Shown: piece after piece, positions 26,168 through 37,400 of the stretch
Numbering within the stretch: position 1 is the stretch's first letter
How the letters are laid out: each line of letters starts with the position of its first letter
Assembly: GCF_001648895.1 (NCBI RefSeq)
Contig: NZ_LXUF01000001.1
Coordinates: 186,001 to 250,000 of the forward strand
DNA: 64,000 nt
From: Methylovorus sp. MM2
GTDB lineage: Bacteria > Pseudomonadota > Gammaproteobacteria > Burkholderiales > Methylophilaceae
Reading direction: 5' to 3'
Position numbers and translations under genes: made by a program
Notes under the pieces: model-generated
Database searches by the model: none
The model's input: the letters and a program-made list of their open reading frames with translations, nothing else
Told to the model about the DNA's origin: nothing

Positions 26168-27415
26168 TCATAAACAGAACATTAAGATGACCGCTAGCGC
26201 CATGGTGATGGTCGTCACCCATCCCATTATTTTAAGATAGGGCGGTAAAGTAAAACCTCCCATCACTTTTTTATTGGTGACGACAAACATCATCATCAGC
26301 ATGATAGGCACAGAGATCACGCCATTGATAACGGCACTCCAGTAAAGTGCTTTCAGGGGATTAATATTCGAGAAACATAAGCCGATGCCGATCAAAATAG
26401 AAATGGCGATAATGCTGTAGAAACCCTGCGCCTTAACCAAGTTAAGATCCAATCCTCCTGGCCATTCAAAGGTATCTGCAATCGCATAAGCAGATGCCCC
26501 CGCAAGTACCGGGACTGCGAGTAAACCAGTACCGATGATGCCCATTGCAAACAGCCAGAACGCAAATTCACCTGCAATAGGTTTTAATGCGCTAGCCGCA
26601 TCGGCTGAAGTTTCGATATTGGTAATGCCATGCTGATGCAATGCTATTGCGGTAGTCAGGATGATGAAAAACGCAATCAGGTTTGAGAACCCCATACCCA
26701 CATAAGTATCGATATTGATGCGCTTAAAACTTGAGTCTGCATCACTCGCATCTTGCGTGAGAGGTTTGATTGCAGGGGATGTCTTCATTTCTTCAGTCTC
26801 TTGTGCCGATTGCCAGAAGAACATATAAGGGCTGATGGTCGTACCAAGTACGGCCACAATGGTCGTGATGTATTCGTTTGACCATGTGATATCAGGGATC
26901 AGCGTACTGTAGATAACCGTGCCCCATGGGATATTCAGGGTAAATACCGAAGCAACATAGGTGAGCAGTGCCAAGGTCAGCCATTTAAGGACAAGCACAT
27001 ATTTTTGGTAGGGAATAAACACTTGCAGAATCAGTGTGGTGATCCCAAATCCCATCGCATATAAATGTGCTTTTCCGCCAATCAGTAATTTTAGCGCATC
27101 GCCCATCGCCGCGATATCGGCGCCGATATTGATGGTGTTTGCGATAAGCAACAGGAGCACGAGGATTTTGATGAGCCAGCCCGGGTAAAGCTTTTTCATG
27201 CCGCAGGCAATGCCTTGCCCTGTCACTCTGCCAATACGCGCGCTGATGATTTGTATCGTAGCCATCAGCGGATAAGTAAACAGCATGAGCCATAACATGC
27301 TGAAGCCAAACTGCGCACCTGTTTGAGAGTAGGTCGCTATGCCACTTGGATCATCATCTGCTGCTCCGGTGATCAGGCCGGGCCCAAGTTTTTTGTCTGT
27401 CGATTTTTTTGGCAT
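26168..27415 (-). CDS. Nramp-family divalent metal ion transporter (variant motifs)
   Basis: A 415-residue inner-membrane transporter with about eleven helices, of the Nramp (SLC11) superfamily, which move Mn2+, Fe2+ or other divalent ions with protons. The TM1 metal-site motif is DDDPSGIATYSQ rather than the classical DPGN. In the TM6 region, where classical members have a MPH motif with the metal-binding Met, this protein reads GTTISPYMFFWQSAQETEEM, with no MPH. Such changes mark a divergent clade and mean the transported ion should not be assumed. Other helices (ADTFEWPGGLDL, INGVISVPIMLMMMFV) are typical. It is convergent with the YihY gene and has no partner genes. Confidence 0.88.
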   Translation of the reverse strand: MPKKSTDKKLGPGLITGAADDDPSGIATYSQTGAQFGFSMLWLMLFTYPLMATIQIISARIGRVTGQGIACGMKKLYPGWLIKILVLLLLIANTINIGADIAAMGDALKLLIGGKAHLYAMGFGITTLILQVFIPYQKYVLVLKWLTLALLTYVASVFTLNIPWGTVIYSTLIPDITWSNEYITTIVAVLGTTISPYMFFWQSAQETEEMKTSPAIKPLTQDASDADSSFKRINIDTYVGMGFSNLIAFFIILTTAIALHQHGITNIETSADAASALKPIAGEFAFWLFAMGIIGTGLLAVPVLAGASAYAIADTFEWPGGLDLNLVKAQGFYSIIAISILIGIGLCFSNINPLKALYWSAVINGVISVPIMLMMMFVVTNKKVMGGFTLPPYLKIMGWVTTITMALAVILMFCL

Positions 27416-27646
27416 AGAGATAAGCTTTTAGTACCTGTATACCTAAGTATTTGTCTTCAGATAAGAGAAGTCGCGTAACACCATATAGTTAGCGACATAC
27501 GGCATTGCTTGATTCAGTGTATCACTAACATTCTTTATTTTTTGGCTTACTAAGCCATTCGCTTAAACTAAGTAGAGGGGTGGGATCTGAGTCAAATCAA
27601 TTCACGGTTCGAGTTTCAAGTGCTGGTTAAGCCTGGGTGAATCTGA

Positions 27647-29833
27647 CTATCCAACCGCCCATAGGATTTCGTTAATACCTAGCAGGCTAGAGAACTGAGT
27701 TGCTGCCATGGGTTTGCCGAATAAATAGCCTTGACCCTCACTGCATTTCTTTTGCTGTAGATGAATACGTTGATTCTCTGTCTCAATACCTTCAGCAATC
27801 GCTTCCAGATTAAAACTGCGTGCCATGTCTAAAGTGGAGCGAATCACGGATGCGTCTTGCTCATGTTCAAGCATGCCATGTACAAATGATTGATCAATTT
27901 TGATGCGGGTTAATGGATAAGTCTTGAGCAAACTAAAAGAGGCATACCCAGTTCCAAAGTCGTCAAAGGCTATGCCAACACCATGATCGCGCAATCTACG
28001 TAATGTTTTCAGTACCCCGTCATCGTTATCCAAAGCGATATTCTCTGTGATTTCAAGTTCTAATGCCTCTGGAGGTAAACCATGTCTATCTAGTGTTTGC
28101 ATCACCTCGGCAACCAGATCTCCTACACGGAACTGCGCGCCAAATAGATTAACACCAATGCGCAGGGAAGGTGCTCCGTTACGGCGCCAATAGGCCGCTT
28201 GGGCACAAGCTTCATCTAGAACCCAAGACCCTACAGTTGCAGCGAGCGTGCCGCGTTCCAACGCTGGCAAAAACGCGATCGGTGTTAGCAGCCCTCTTTC
28301 GGGGTGGTGCCAGCGAATGAGGGCTTCCGCACCTGTAATTTCACCAGTGGCTAAATTAACTTGTGGCTGGTAGAAAAGGATAAACTCGCCCTCATCGACT
28401 GCTCGATGTAGTTCCAGCGCGTAAAGTCGTCGCGCAACCGCTTCCATGCGAAGTGCCATCACAAAAAGAAAAACTCGCCCACGCCCCAGACTTTTTGCCT
28501 TGAATAAGGCAAGGTCTGCATTACTTACCAATTCCAGTGCTTCTTGAGCCTGAAGTGGCGCAAGGGCTACCCCACAACTGGCTGCAACACGAACTTCCTG
28601 ACCATCAATCACGATAGGTTGAGCAATATTGTCGATCACTGCTTCTGCCATCTGCATCGCTAAGTCTGTATCAGCCATGGAGGGCAGCAAGATGGCGAAC
28701 TCATCCCCTCCAATGCGGGCAACGACCCCAATAGCATCTACTAATTTTGCCAGTCGGATAGAGACTTCTTTGAGAATACCGTCTCCTACGATATGGCCTA
28801 GGGTGTCGTTCACATCCTTAAAGCCATCCAGATCGATCATCAATACAGCGGCTGGCTCTGGTGCAGTAAGGGTATCTTCGACATTACGATAAAAGCTTGC
28901 TCGGTTCGCAAGACCTGTCAGCGGATCAATGTTGGCTTGATAGCGCAATTCAACTTCTTCAAGACGTTGTGCGGTGATGTCTTTAAGTACCGCCTCGAAT
29001 CTCATATGGCCTGCATCTTTCCAACCAAACAGAGAAAATCCCAATAGAAATTCTGTTCCGTCCTTACGTAGACCGCACACCTCGGAAGGGATGGCCAGCC
29101 GATCTAAAGAACCGGAGGCGATAGCACGCGCGATGGTTTCTCGGAAGATTGGATGATCCCGCTCCGGGATTAATATCTCAACAGATTTGCCGATGCCTTC
29201 TTCTAGTGTATATCCATGGGATTGTGCTGCGGCCCTATTCCAAGATGTGATCCGGCGATTCTCGTCAAACCAGACAACAGGTGTAGTGGAGTGGCCTGCA
29301 TATTCTTCAAAATCAGGTCTGGTTCGATTGCTGACTACTTCGATGCGCCTTAATTCCAGACGGTCTGACACTATTTTGGCAAGTTCGCGTAATCGTAGCT
29401 GATCTTCTTCTGAGAAATCCAGATGGGGTTTATTGTCGATGACGCATAATGCGCCCAATGCCAATCCATCCGGAGAAAGCAGCGGAACGCCAGCATAAAA
29501 ACGAAGATTCGCACTACCGGTGACTAATGGATTGTCGTGAAATCGCTCATCGAGTGTTGCATCTGGAACGACCATTACATCGGATTGGTTGATGGCATGC
29601 GCACAAAAGGAGACGTCCCGGCGCATATCAACTTCGCCTACCCCGACACTCGCTGCGAAGAACACATGATCACTGCCAATCATGTTCACTGCCGCGACCG
29701 GCATGTTAAACATACGTGCAGCAATATGCACCACAGGATCCAAACTGGGCACTAGACTTTCGTCATCCAGCCCATGGTTCGATAAGGCAAGCAGTCTTTC
29801 TGACTCCGTTGAAAATATCGCGGGGCATTTCAT
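27647..29833 (-). CDS. GAF-PAS-GGDEF-EAL protein (cyclic-di-GMP turnover)
   Basis: A cytosolic protein of about 728 residues with no membrane helices. Order: GAF domain (about residues 20-165, with DHVFFAASVGVGE and SFCAHAI), PAS with PAC (about 180-305), GGDEF with intact ARIGGDEFAILL, and EAL with intact GAEALIRWHHP plus DDFGTGYASFSLL. Both signatures are complete, so it could make or degrade cyclic-di-GMP. The frame is open to 29938, but the ATG at 29833 (MKCPAIFSTESERL) has AAGGAG at proper spacing and starts just before the GAF domain. It belongs to a different GGDEF-EAL subfamily from the two genes at 16.7 and 20.7 kb. Confidence 0.92.
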   Translation of the reverse strand: MKCPAIFSTESERLLALSNHGLDDESLVPSLDPVVHIAARMFNMPVAAVNMIGSDHVFFAASVGVGEVDMRRDVSFCAHAINQSDVMVVPDATLDERFHDNPLVTGSANLRFYAGVPLLSPDGLALGALCVIDNKPHLDFSEEDQLRLRELAKIVSDRLELRRIEVVSNRTRPDFEEYAGHSTTPVVWFDENRRITSWNRAAAQSHGYTLEEGIGKSVEILIPERDHPIFRETIARAIASGSLDRLAIPSEVCGLRKDGTEFLLGFSLFGWKDAGHMRFEAVLKDITAQRLEEVELRYQANIDPLTGLANRASFYRNVEDTLTAPEPAAVLMIDLDGFKDVNDTLGHIVGDGILKEVSIRLAKLVDAIGVVARIGGDEFAILLPSMADTDLAMQMAEAVIDNIAQPIVIDGQEVRVAASCGVALAPLQAQEALELVSNADLALFKAKSLGRGRVFLFVMALRMEAVARRLYALELHRAVDEGEFILFYQPQVNLATGEITGAEALIRWHHPERGLLTPIAFLPALERGTLAATVGSWVLDEACAQAAYWRRNGAPSLRIGVNLFGAQFRVGDLVAEVMQTLDRHGLPPEALELEITENIALDNDDGVLKTLRRLRDHGVGIAFDDFGTGYASFSLLKTYPLTRIKIDQSFVHGMLEHEQDASVIRSTLDMARSFNLEAIAEGIETENQRIHLQQKKCSEGQGYLFGKPMAATQFSSLLGINEILWAVG

Positions 29834-30286
29834 CAAAGTCTCCTTATTTGATCGTTCAGGATTAACCTTTATGCATCGCTTTATCTTAATGTGGAGCAAA
29901 GCATAATTTATTCTATAAATAAATTGTGGAAGTTGCAAACTAAGGTAACTGGGTTGCCGCTTTTAGTCTGAAATATTGTAGGGTTTCATTTTATGTTCGA
30001 CCGATATTTTGAGCTCGATGATTTATACATATCTAAGGTTTCAAACCCATCGCTTCTTCGATATCGAGGGTAGTCGATTAGAAATTCACCATCCTCGGTT
30101 CCAACGCATTTCATAGGAATGAATGGTTTAAATTTATCGCTGAATATGTAACAGCATTAGTGATAAATCTTTGAAGTATCAAATCAATTTTGTCCGTGGC
30201 CTCCTACTCATATTTCATCCTTTTATCCCTATGCAGGCAAGCGCCCTCGAGCCAAACTGGATTCTCATTCACGGAGGATCACTAAA
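29834..30286. other. Divergent intergenic region without recognisable gene
   Basis: About 450 bases between the divergent GGDEF-EAL and hemerythrin-like genes. It presumably holds both promoters. I see no convincing reading frame, tRNA or terminator; the last 30 bases contain the GGAGG ribosome binding site of the hemerythrin-like gene. Confidence 0.5.
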
Positions 30287-30856
30287 ATGGCTACTGTAAA
30301 TAAGGCACCAACTAAACCCAATAAGATTACCGCCAAGAAAGGCGATGTGATCTTGCAACTAATCGCCGACCACGAAAAAGTTAAGAAACTCTTTAAGCAA
30401 TACGAGAAACTCGCTAAAAAAGGAAATATTGCAGGTAAAGCGCTCATTGCTAATCAGATCTGCGCTGAGTTAACGGTACACGCAACGGCAGAAGAGGAAA
30501 TCTTCTATACGAAGGCTCTGAGTGCTACTCATGATGATGATCTGATTAACGAAGCCAATGTCGAACATGACAGCGCTAAAAGCTTGATTGCGCAGATTCA
30601 AGCTCTTGACCCCTCTGACCCTATGTATGATGCAAAAGTAACCGTTCTTGGTGAATACATCGACCACCACGTTGAAGAAGAGGAAACAGAGATGTTTCCT
30701 GAGGTGCGAAAAGCTAAGGTTGATCTTGCTGCATTAGACGAAAAGCTCACCGCCCGAAAAAAGGTACTTTTTGCACAATTAACAGACAAAAACGGGGTAA
30801 TCGATCAAGCCGCCTTGAAGGCTATGGCAAATAAAGTAGCTGCTCATTCACATTGA
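30287..30856 (+). CDS. Hemerythrin HHE cation-binding domain protein
   Basis: A 189-residue protein with a hemerythrin-like four-helix core. After a Lys/Pro-rich start (MATVNKAPTKPNKITAKKGD) come the metal-ligand positions in series: ADHEKVKKLF, LTVHATAEEEIFY, NVEHDSAKSL and IDHHVEEEETEMFP, giving the His/Glu set of a di-iron site. The C-terminal helix ends KVAAHSH. Such proteins bind O2, NO or iron, or protect against oxidative or nitrosative stress; which applies here is unknown. A strong GGAGG ribosome binding site precedes the ATG. Monocistronic. Confidence 0.88.
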   Translation: MATVNKAPTKPNKITAKKGDVILQLIADHEKVKKLFKQYEKLAKKGNIAGKALIANQICAELTVHATAEEEIFYTKALSATHDDDLINEANVEHDSAKSLIAQIQALDPSDPMYDAKVTVLGEYIDHHVEEEETEMFPEVRKAKVDLAALDEKLTARKKVLFAQLTDKNGVIDQAALKAMANKVAAHSH

Positions 30857-30861
30857 GCTCG

Positions 30862-30925
30862 GGAAGCTTAAAGGAGTAATTCGTTTGACTTATCTAGATG
30901 ATGGATTAAATAACTTTAAGCTTCC
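30862..30925. repeat. 12-base inverted repeat downstream of the hemerythrin-like gene
   Basis: GGAAGCTTAAAG (30862-30873) and CTTTAAGCTTCC (30914-30925) are perfect inverted copies separated by 40 bases, starting six bases after the stop. They could close a long 3' RNA stem or mark an inserted element; no T-run directly follows. Confidence 0.45.
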
Positions 30926-31022
30926 AAAACTATTTTCTTTAGACCTTAGGTAAGGATTGGCAATTTTTAGGAAATAATTCATGCATACATTATCTTTCGA
31001 GATTAACAATATGTAGGCCGTA

Positions 31023-31146
31023 GCATATGCTGAAACCATTAAGAATATAAATTCAATAACTTAATAAATAAAATATAAGCAAAACTTGAAACGGATATTA
31101 ACTATAAAGTGAAACTATCCTATTTTGTATAGGCATAAGATGAAAC
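31023..31146. repeat. Cluster of GCATAA-N2-TGAAAC motifs (left flank of RTX block)
   Basis: Three related 14-mers in one orientation: GCATATGCTGAAAC (31023), CTATAAAGTGAAAC (31102) and GCATAAGATGAAAC (31133); the last two are 31 bases apart. The reverse complement, GTTTCA-N2-TTATGC, occurs as a cluster at 44300-44409 on the far side of the RTX locus. No gene lies in the surrounding 30926-31206 stretch. Confidence 0.5.
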
Positions 31147-31206
31147 TTTCCTAATCTGCGGGATTTTAATAAATCATTACTGGATGAGAGCGCCCGTTAC
31201 ACATGC

Positions 31207-31389
31207 TCACCATTGACCATTTTTTTGCACATTTTTGATTTCAAACTTTTCCTTAATGGCTTTCATTTCTTCACTAGCTTCAAATTTCTTACAGATATCA
31301 CAAGCTTCACCTTTCGATAATCGAAAGATAGATACTTCAACATGGAACTTATTTATAGATATGTAGATAGTGATTATCAATCCGTCCAT
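31207..31389 (-). CDS. Doubtful small reading frame with CxxC
   Basis: A 60-residue frame, not recognised. GGAG precedes the ATG by four bases. The second half (SKGEACDICKKFEASEEMKA and onward) is charged and helix-like with a C-D-I-C pair; the first half is hydrophobic and Ile-rich. It lies between the left motif cluster and the RTX terminator and may be a fragment of a decayed gene. Weak support. Confidence 0.25.
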   Translation of the reverse strand: MDGLIITIYISINKFHVEVSIFRLSKGEACDICKKFEASEEMKAIKEKFEIKNVQKNGQW

Positions 31390-31427
31390 CTCGCTCCAGG
31401 AGATACCATTGAGGCAGATATTTAAAT

Positions 31428-31457
31428 AAAAACGACAACCCTAGGGTTGCCGTTTTT
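31428..31457. terminator. Intrinsic terminator of the RTX gene
   Basis: AAAAACGACAACCC / GGGTTGCCGTTTTT with a two-base loop and one mismatch, 13 bases beyond the stop codon of the minus-strand RTX gene. A/T-tracts on both sides. Confidence 0.88.
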
Positions 31458-31470
31458 CTTACTTTACAAG

Positions 31471-34400
31471 CTATATGACTAGGAAGTCACTACTTGTTAA
31501 TGCCAAACCAGCTGAGAGCTGCGCAATCTGAATAGCGGCTGCGCTACCAGCCGTATTTCCTAAAGCATCGTAGTATAAATTACCTGTTGTACTGTCATAG
31601 ATTAGATAGTCATCTGCATCCTGGCCTGATGTTAGGCCCAATCCTGACTTAAATGACGACAATTGCAAATTACCTGATGATAGAAATGATGTGAAAATCT
31701 CATTTTCTAACCAGATATGGTCATCTCCGATAGTAAAATCCGTAATCGTATCTACGCTTCCCGAGGTTGAAAGAATAAATACATCATCATCTAGGCCACC
31801 AGTCAAAGTATTGTTACCGCCTAATCCGTTAAGAAGGTTGGCTGCATCATTCCCAATCAATGTGTTATTTAAGGCATTACCAGTACCGTCAATTACATTG
31901 AGATTGTTGTTGAGACCTAAACTCAGATTCTCAAGATTGATACCAAGTGTGTATGTTTGAGAAGTAATGACGGCATCATTACCTTCACCAGAATTTTCTG
32001 TAATCGTGGTCGTATTGTTGGATACTAAATACGTGTCATCTCCAACACCACCAATGAGCATGTCAGTTCCATTTATGCCATCTAATGTGTCATTGCCGTC
32101 TAGCCCCGTGAGAGTGTTATTCCCATTATTGCCAAGAATAAAATTATCCATCTCATTGCCAATACCATTCAAATTCTCGATCCCCAGATCACCTAATAAA
32201 GTCAGGTTCTCGACATTTGAAGACAATGTATAATTTGACATTGATAGAGCGGTGTCAGTGCCTTCGCCTGTATTTTCCATAATGACATCATTATCAACGT
32301 CAATAATATAGGTGTCGTTGCCTTGACCGCCTGCCAACGTGTCTCTTCCTAACCCCCCATCCAACTGATTTGCTGCTGAATTTCCTGTAAGAATATTATT
32401 CAGCTCATTTCCTTCACCATCAATCTCTGTATCTCCAAGCAAAGTCAGATTTTCAATATTGGCTGTGAGGATAAGTGATGTATAGGTTTGGATAGTATCG
32501 GTACCTTCTCCTACTAACTCCTGCACGACATCGTTCTGAGAATCAACAATATAGGTATCATCGCCCGCACCACCATAAAGTGTGTCGTTACCAACGCCAC
32601 CATCTAATGTGTCATTGCCAACTAATCCGTATAAAGTATTGTTGGCATCATTACCATTAACTAAGTTATTGAGTGTATTGCCAGTTCCGCTAATAAGAGA
32701 GTTGCCGCTTAGTGTAAGGTTTTCCAAGTAGAGCCCTAATGTATAGCTAATATTGGTAACTACTGTGTCCGAACCACCAGTGGAAGTTTCGCTGATCACA
32801 TCGGCAATATTATCAATGATATAAGTGTCATCACCGTTACCGCCTGTTAATGAGTCTGCACCTGCGCCACCATCCAAAGTATCGTTACCATCATTGCCAT
32901 AGAGTTTGTTTATCTGGCTATTACCCGTAATGTAATTATTTAAAGCATTACCACTGCCATTGATAGCTCCAGTTTCTAGAAGGTTGAGGTTCTCTACATT
33001 TGCCGCAAGCGTGAGCGTCACTGTACTGTAAATAGTATCAATGCCTTCTTCGAGACTCTCTTGTATAGAGTCTGTCGTACTATCGACATAGTAGATATCG
33101 TCGCCAGCACCTCCTGCCATTGTATCTACACCGCCGCCGCCATCGAAGATGTTATCTGCTGCATTGCCAGTGAGTTTATTATTAGATGTGTTGCCAGTGG
33201 CATATATGGCTGCCTCTCCAAGCAAAGTGAGATACTCAAGGTTGGTACCGCTGAGCGTATAGCTGATCGTACTCTGAACGGTATCTGTACCTTCACCAAC
33301 ATTTTCAACAATAACATCAGTATCGCTGTCTATGATATATGTATCGTTGTGGATCCCGCCTATAAGTGTATCGTCACCACCGCCACCATCCAGTGTGTCG
33401 TGACCGTTACCACCAGTCAGGAGGTTGTTTGCGATATTGCCAATGATAATATTGGATAAAGTATTTCCTGTACCGTTGATTTCATCCTCACCAATCAAGG
33501 TTAAGTTCTCAATATTAGCAAACAAAGTTAAAGATATCGTGCTTTGAACGGTGTCATTACCATAACTTACACCTTCATTAGTTTGTAAGTTCTCAGTTAC
33601 AAGATCATTTGCATGATCCACGATGTAAACATCGTTGCCGAAACCACCTTGCATCGTGTCTGCACCTTCACTACCATCAAGGGTGTCATTACCATTGTTG
33701 CCTGTTAAAAAATTATTTAGTTCATTACCTATAATAAGGTTTGCTAGACTATTACCGGTACCATTTATCGCGGTTCCTATGAGCGTGAGATTTTCGATAT
33801 CGTCGCTAGCCACCGTGAAATTAACACTAGCAATTACTGTATCAATACCTTGATTAGCCGTTTCCCTAATATCATCAAGACTATTGTCTACAATATAAAC
33901 ATCATCTCCTAAACCCCCAATCATCGTGTCCTTACCAATACCGCCATCCAATCTATTGGAGCCCACATTTCCTGTAATAATGTTATTGAGATCGTTGCCA
34001 ATTCCTTCAGAATCTCCCGTTTCAATCAACGTAAGATTTTCCACATTGGTAGATAAAGTATAAGTTTCAGCCTTGCTTTGAATTGTATCAATGCCTTCAT
34101 TAAATGCTTCAATGACGACATCTAATTCGTTATCCACTACATAGACATCGTTACCAGCCCCACCTTCTAAGGTATCAATACCAACACCACCATCTAAAGT
34201 GTCGTTACCAATCAGGCCTTTTAAATTATTGCCAGCGTCATTGCCAGTGATAGCGTTATTACTGCTATTACCGGTGCCATTAAGATTTAGATTGGAAGAC
34301 AACACCAGATTTTCAACATTCTCTCCTAGTGTATAAGTGATCGTGCTAATGACAGTATCTGTGCCTGCTGAGGCATTCTCTAAGACTACATCTTCTTCAT

Positions 34401-37400
34401 TATCTACGCCGTAAGTATCGTCGCCAGCTAAACCTGCCATTGTATTGATACCGGAATTACCAAGAATCCGATTATCAGAAGAATTACCCGTACCATCAAT
34501 ATCATCTGTACCAGATAAAATGAGATCCTCGAAATAAGCTTGCAGAGTATATGTGACGCTACTTTCAACAGTATCTAAGCCGCCTGCGTTCGTACCATCT
34601 CCATTTTTCTCAGTGAGGATATCGGGTGCTTCATTGATAATGTAGTAATCATTACCACTTCCTCCCCTTAATGTATCAATGCCATCCCCTGCCTCTCCAC
34701 CATCAAGATAATCATCACCAGAGCTACCGTATAATGAATCTGCACCTCCTTCTCCATAAAGTGTGTCGTTGCCGCTGGATCCATTTAAATAGTTTTTATA
34801 ATTGTTTCCGGTGATCTCGTTATCAGAAGTGTTGCCTGTTCCATCCATGTCGCCAATACCTGAAGCGAGGGACAGGTTTTCAATATTGGCTAACAATGTA
34901 TATTCGACAGAGCTGAATACGATATCGAACCCTTCATCTAGGTACTCTGTAATAACATCTGTTGAGTCAACGATATATATGTCGTCGCCCAGCCCACCAA
35001 TCATCGTATCTTTTCCAGCACCTCCACTGAGCATATTGTCAGCGATATTTCCAGTGATTTGATTGGCTAGCGCGTTACCAGTACCATCTATCTCATCTTC
35101 TCCCAAAAGGATCAGATTCTCAACATTGTCTGTCAATGTATAGGTAACAGAACTCTCAACAGTATCAACTCCGCCAGTACTTACAGTTGCAATTGTTTCA
35201 ATAATGACGTCATCTGTACTGTCAATCGAGTAAAAGTCGTTACCCAAACCTCCAGAAAGAGTGTCCTTCCCACCACCTCCAATTAAAGTGTCGTTGCCGT
35301 CATTTCCTAAGAGATAATTTGCCTGCAGATTGCCTTGAATGATATTGGCAGATGCATTGCCTGTACCATTGATTGCAGCATTACCCACCAGAATTAGGCT
35401 CTCAATCGCATCGCTTAGGGTATATGTAACGCTACTTTCTACAGTATCCGTTCCACCATTAGCTGCTTCAACTATCACGTCTTGACTACTATCGACTGTG
35501 TAATAATCGTCACCAGTACCTCCAGTCATAGAATCTATACCTGTACCACCATCAATAAAGTCATTGCCAGCGCCACCTAACAAGGTGTCATTCCCGGCAT
35601 CGCCTAACAAGGTGTCATTGCCACTACTGCCATCTAGATTATTTGACTGGATATTACCTTGAATCAGATTATTTAATGTATTGCCTTTACCGATGACCGC
35701 ACTGCCCAAAAGTGTGAGGTTTTCTACATTAGAGGCTATAACATAATTATTGATACCGGTAATAATAGTATCAATACCTTGACTGGCAGCCTCTGTGACC
35801 GTATCACTTAAACTATCAACGTAATATGTATCGTCACCACGACCACCGATCAAGGTGTCGTTTCCTGCTCCCCCATCCAGCTTATTGGCTGCAGCATTAC
35901 CTGTGATCTTATTATTCAAGGCATTGCCGGTACCATCAATTGCGGCAGTACCTAAGAGGGTAAGGTTTTCTATATGTTCTGAAAGGATGTAAGTTGCTGC
36001 AGTACTTTGTACTAGGTCTACACCACCTGCATCGTTGCCGGCCGTGTTGGTTTCAAGGACAACATCACTCACACTATCTACAATATAAGTATCATTACCT
36101 GCACCCCCTGAAAGAGTATCTATACCAATACCTCCATCAAGAGTATCGTTGCCTATATCACCCTTAAGCTGGTTACGTGACATATTACCGATAAGATTAT
36201 TATTTAGCGCATTGCCCATGCCGTTGATGGTAGCAATGCCTGTAAGTGTTAGGTTCTCAAGGTTAGACCCAAGCGAGTGATCAATGCTACTAAGTACCGT
36301 ATCAATCTCGGTAGTCTTAGTGCTGACCTCAATAATCGTGTCACTGATGTTATCAATGACATACGTATCATTGCCATTACCACCAATCATCTGATCTGCA
36401 CCTGCTCTGCCGTCAAGGGTATCGTTACCATCTAAACCGGTGAGAGTGTTATTTGCTGAATTTCCAATAATAGTATTATGCAAAGTATTACCTGTGCCAG
36501 TTAAGGCACGTTGGCCATTGCTGCCAATTTCCTCATTTAGAATGAGATTCTCTAGATAACTGCCAAGTGTATAACTAAAATTGGCATCAACCGTATCGTT
36601 CCCGCCGCTTACTGAACTATCCCCAACAAGGTCACTTGAACTGTTTACTAGGTAATAATCATTTCCGGTACCCCCATAGAGGCTGTCATTACCTAGCCCA
36701 CCAATCAGTGTGTCATTGCCTGAACTGCCACTTAGCTTATTCGATAATTCATTACCGAGGAGGAGATTGTTTAGTGAGTTACCGACAGCTGTTGTAGCTA
36801 CACCAAGTAATGTTAGATTTTCAACATTACTTGCAAGTGCAGATAAACTTACTGTTGTGATGACCGTGTCTATACCTTGATTGGCACTTTCGTAAATTTT
36901 ATCATTGGCATTATCAAGTAAGTAAATGTCGTCGCCATAACCGCCGTACATTGAATCATTGCCGCCCATGCCGTCAATAAGATTGTCGGCGTTGTTACCA
37001 TAGATCATATTAATTAAAGAATTGCCGGTAGCGTCAGTAGCCAGCAATCCACTGATATTCACTGTGTTGGTAAGAACAAGATTCTCCACATTGTCGCCAA
37101 GTGAGTAATTGATATCGCTATAGACGATATCTGCCCCGCCCGTCTTTAGAACAGCATCAGTTTCAGTGACTACATCACCTAAACTGCCAACGAGATAAGT
37201 GTCATTTCCGGCGCCACCGATCATGGTGTCTCGTCCAGTTTTGCCGCTCAGGATATCGTTGCCAGCACCGCCATCAAGTACATTGTCTGCACTGTTGCCA
37301 ACGATTGTATTGTTTAAGCTATTTCCCGTGCCATTTGATGTATTGGTTCCACCTAAAGTTAGGTTCTCAACAAAGTTGCCTAATGTATAGAAAGTAAGGT

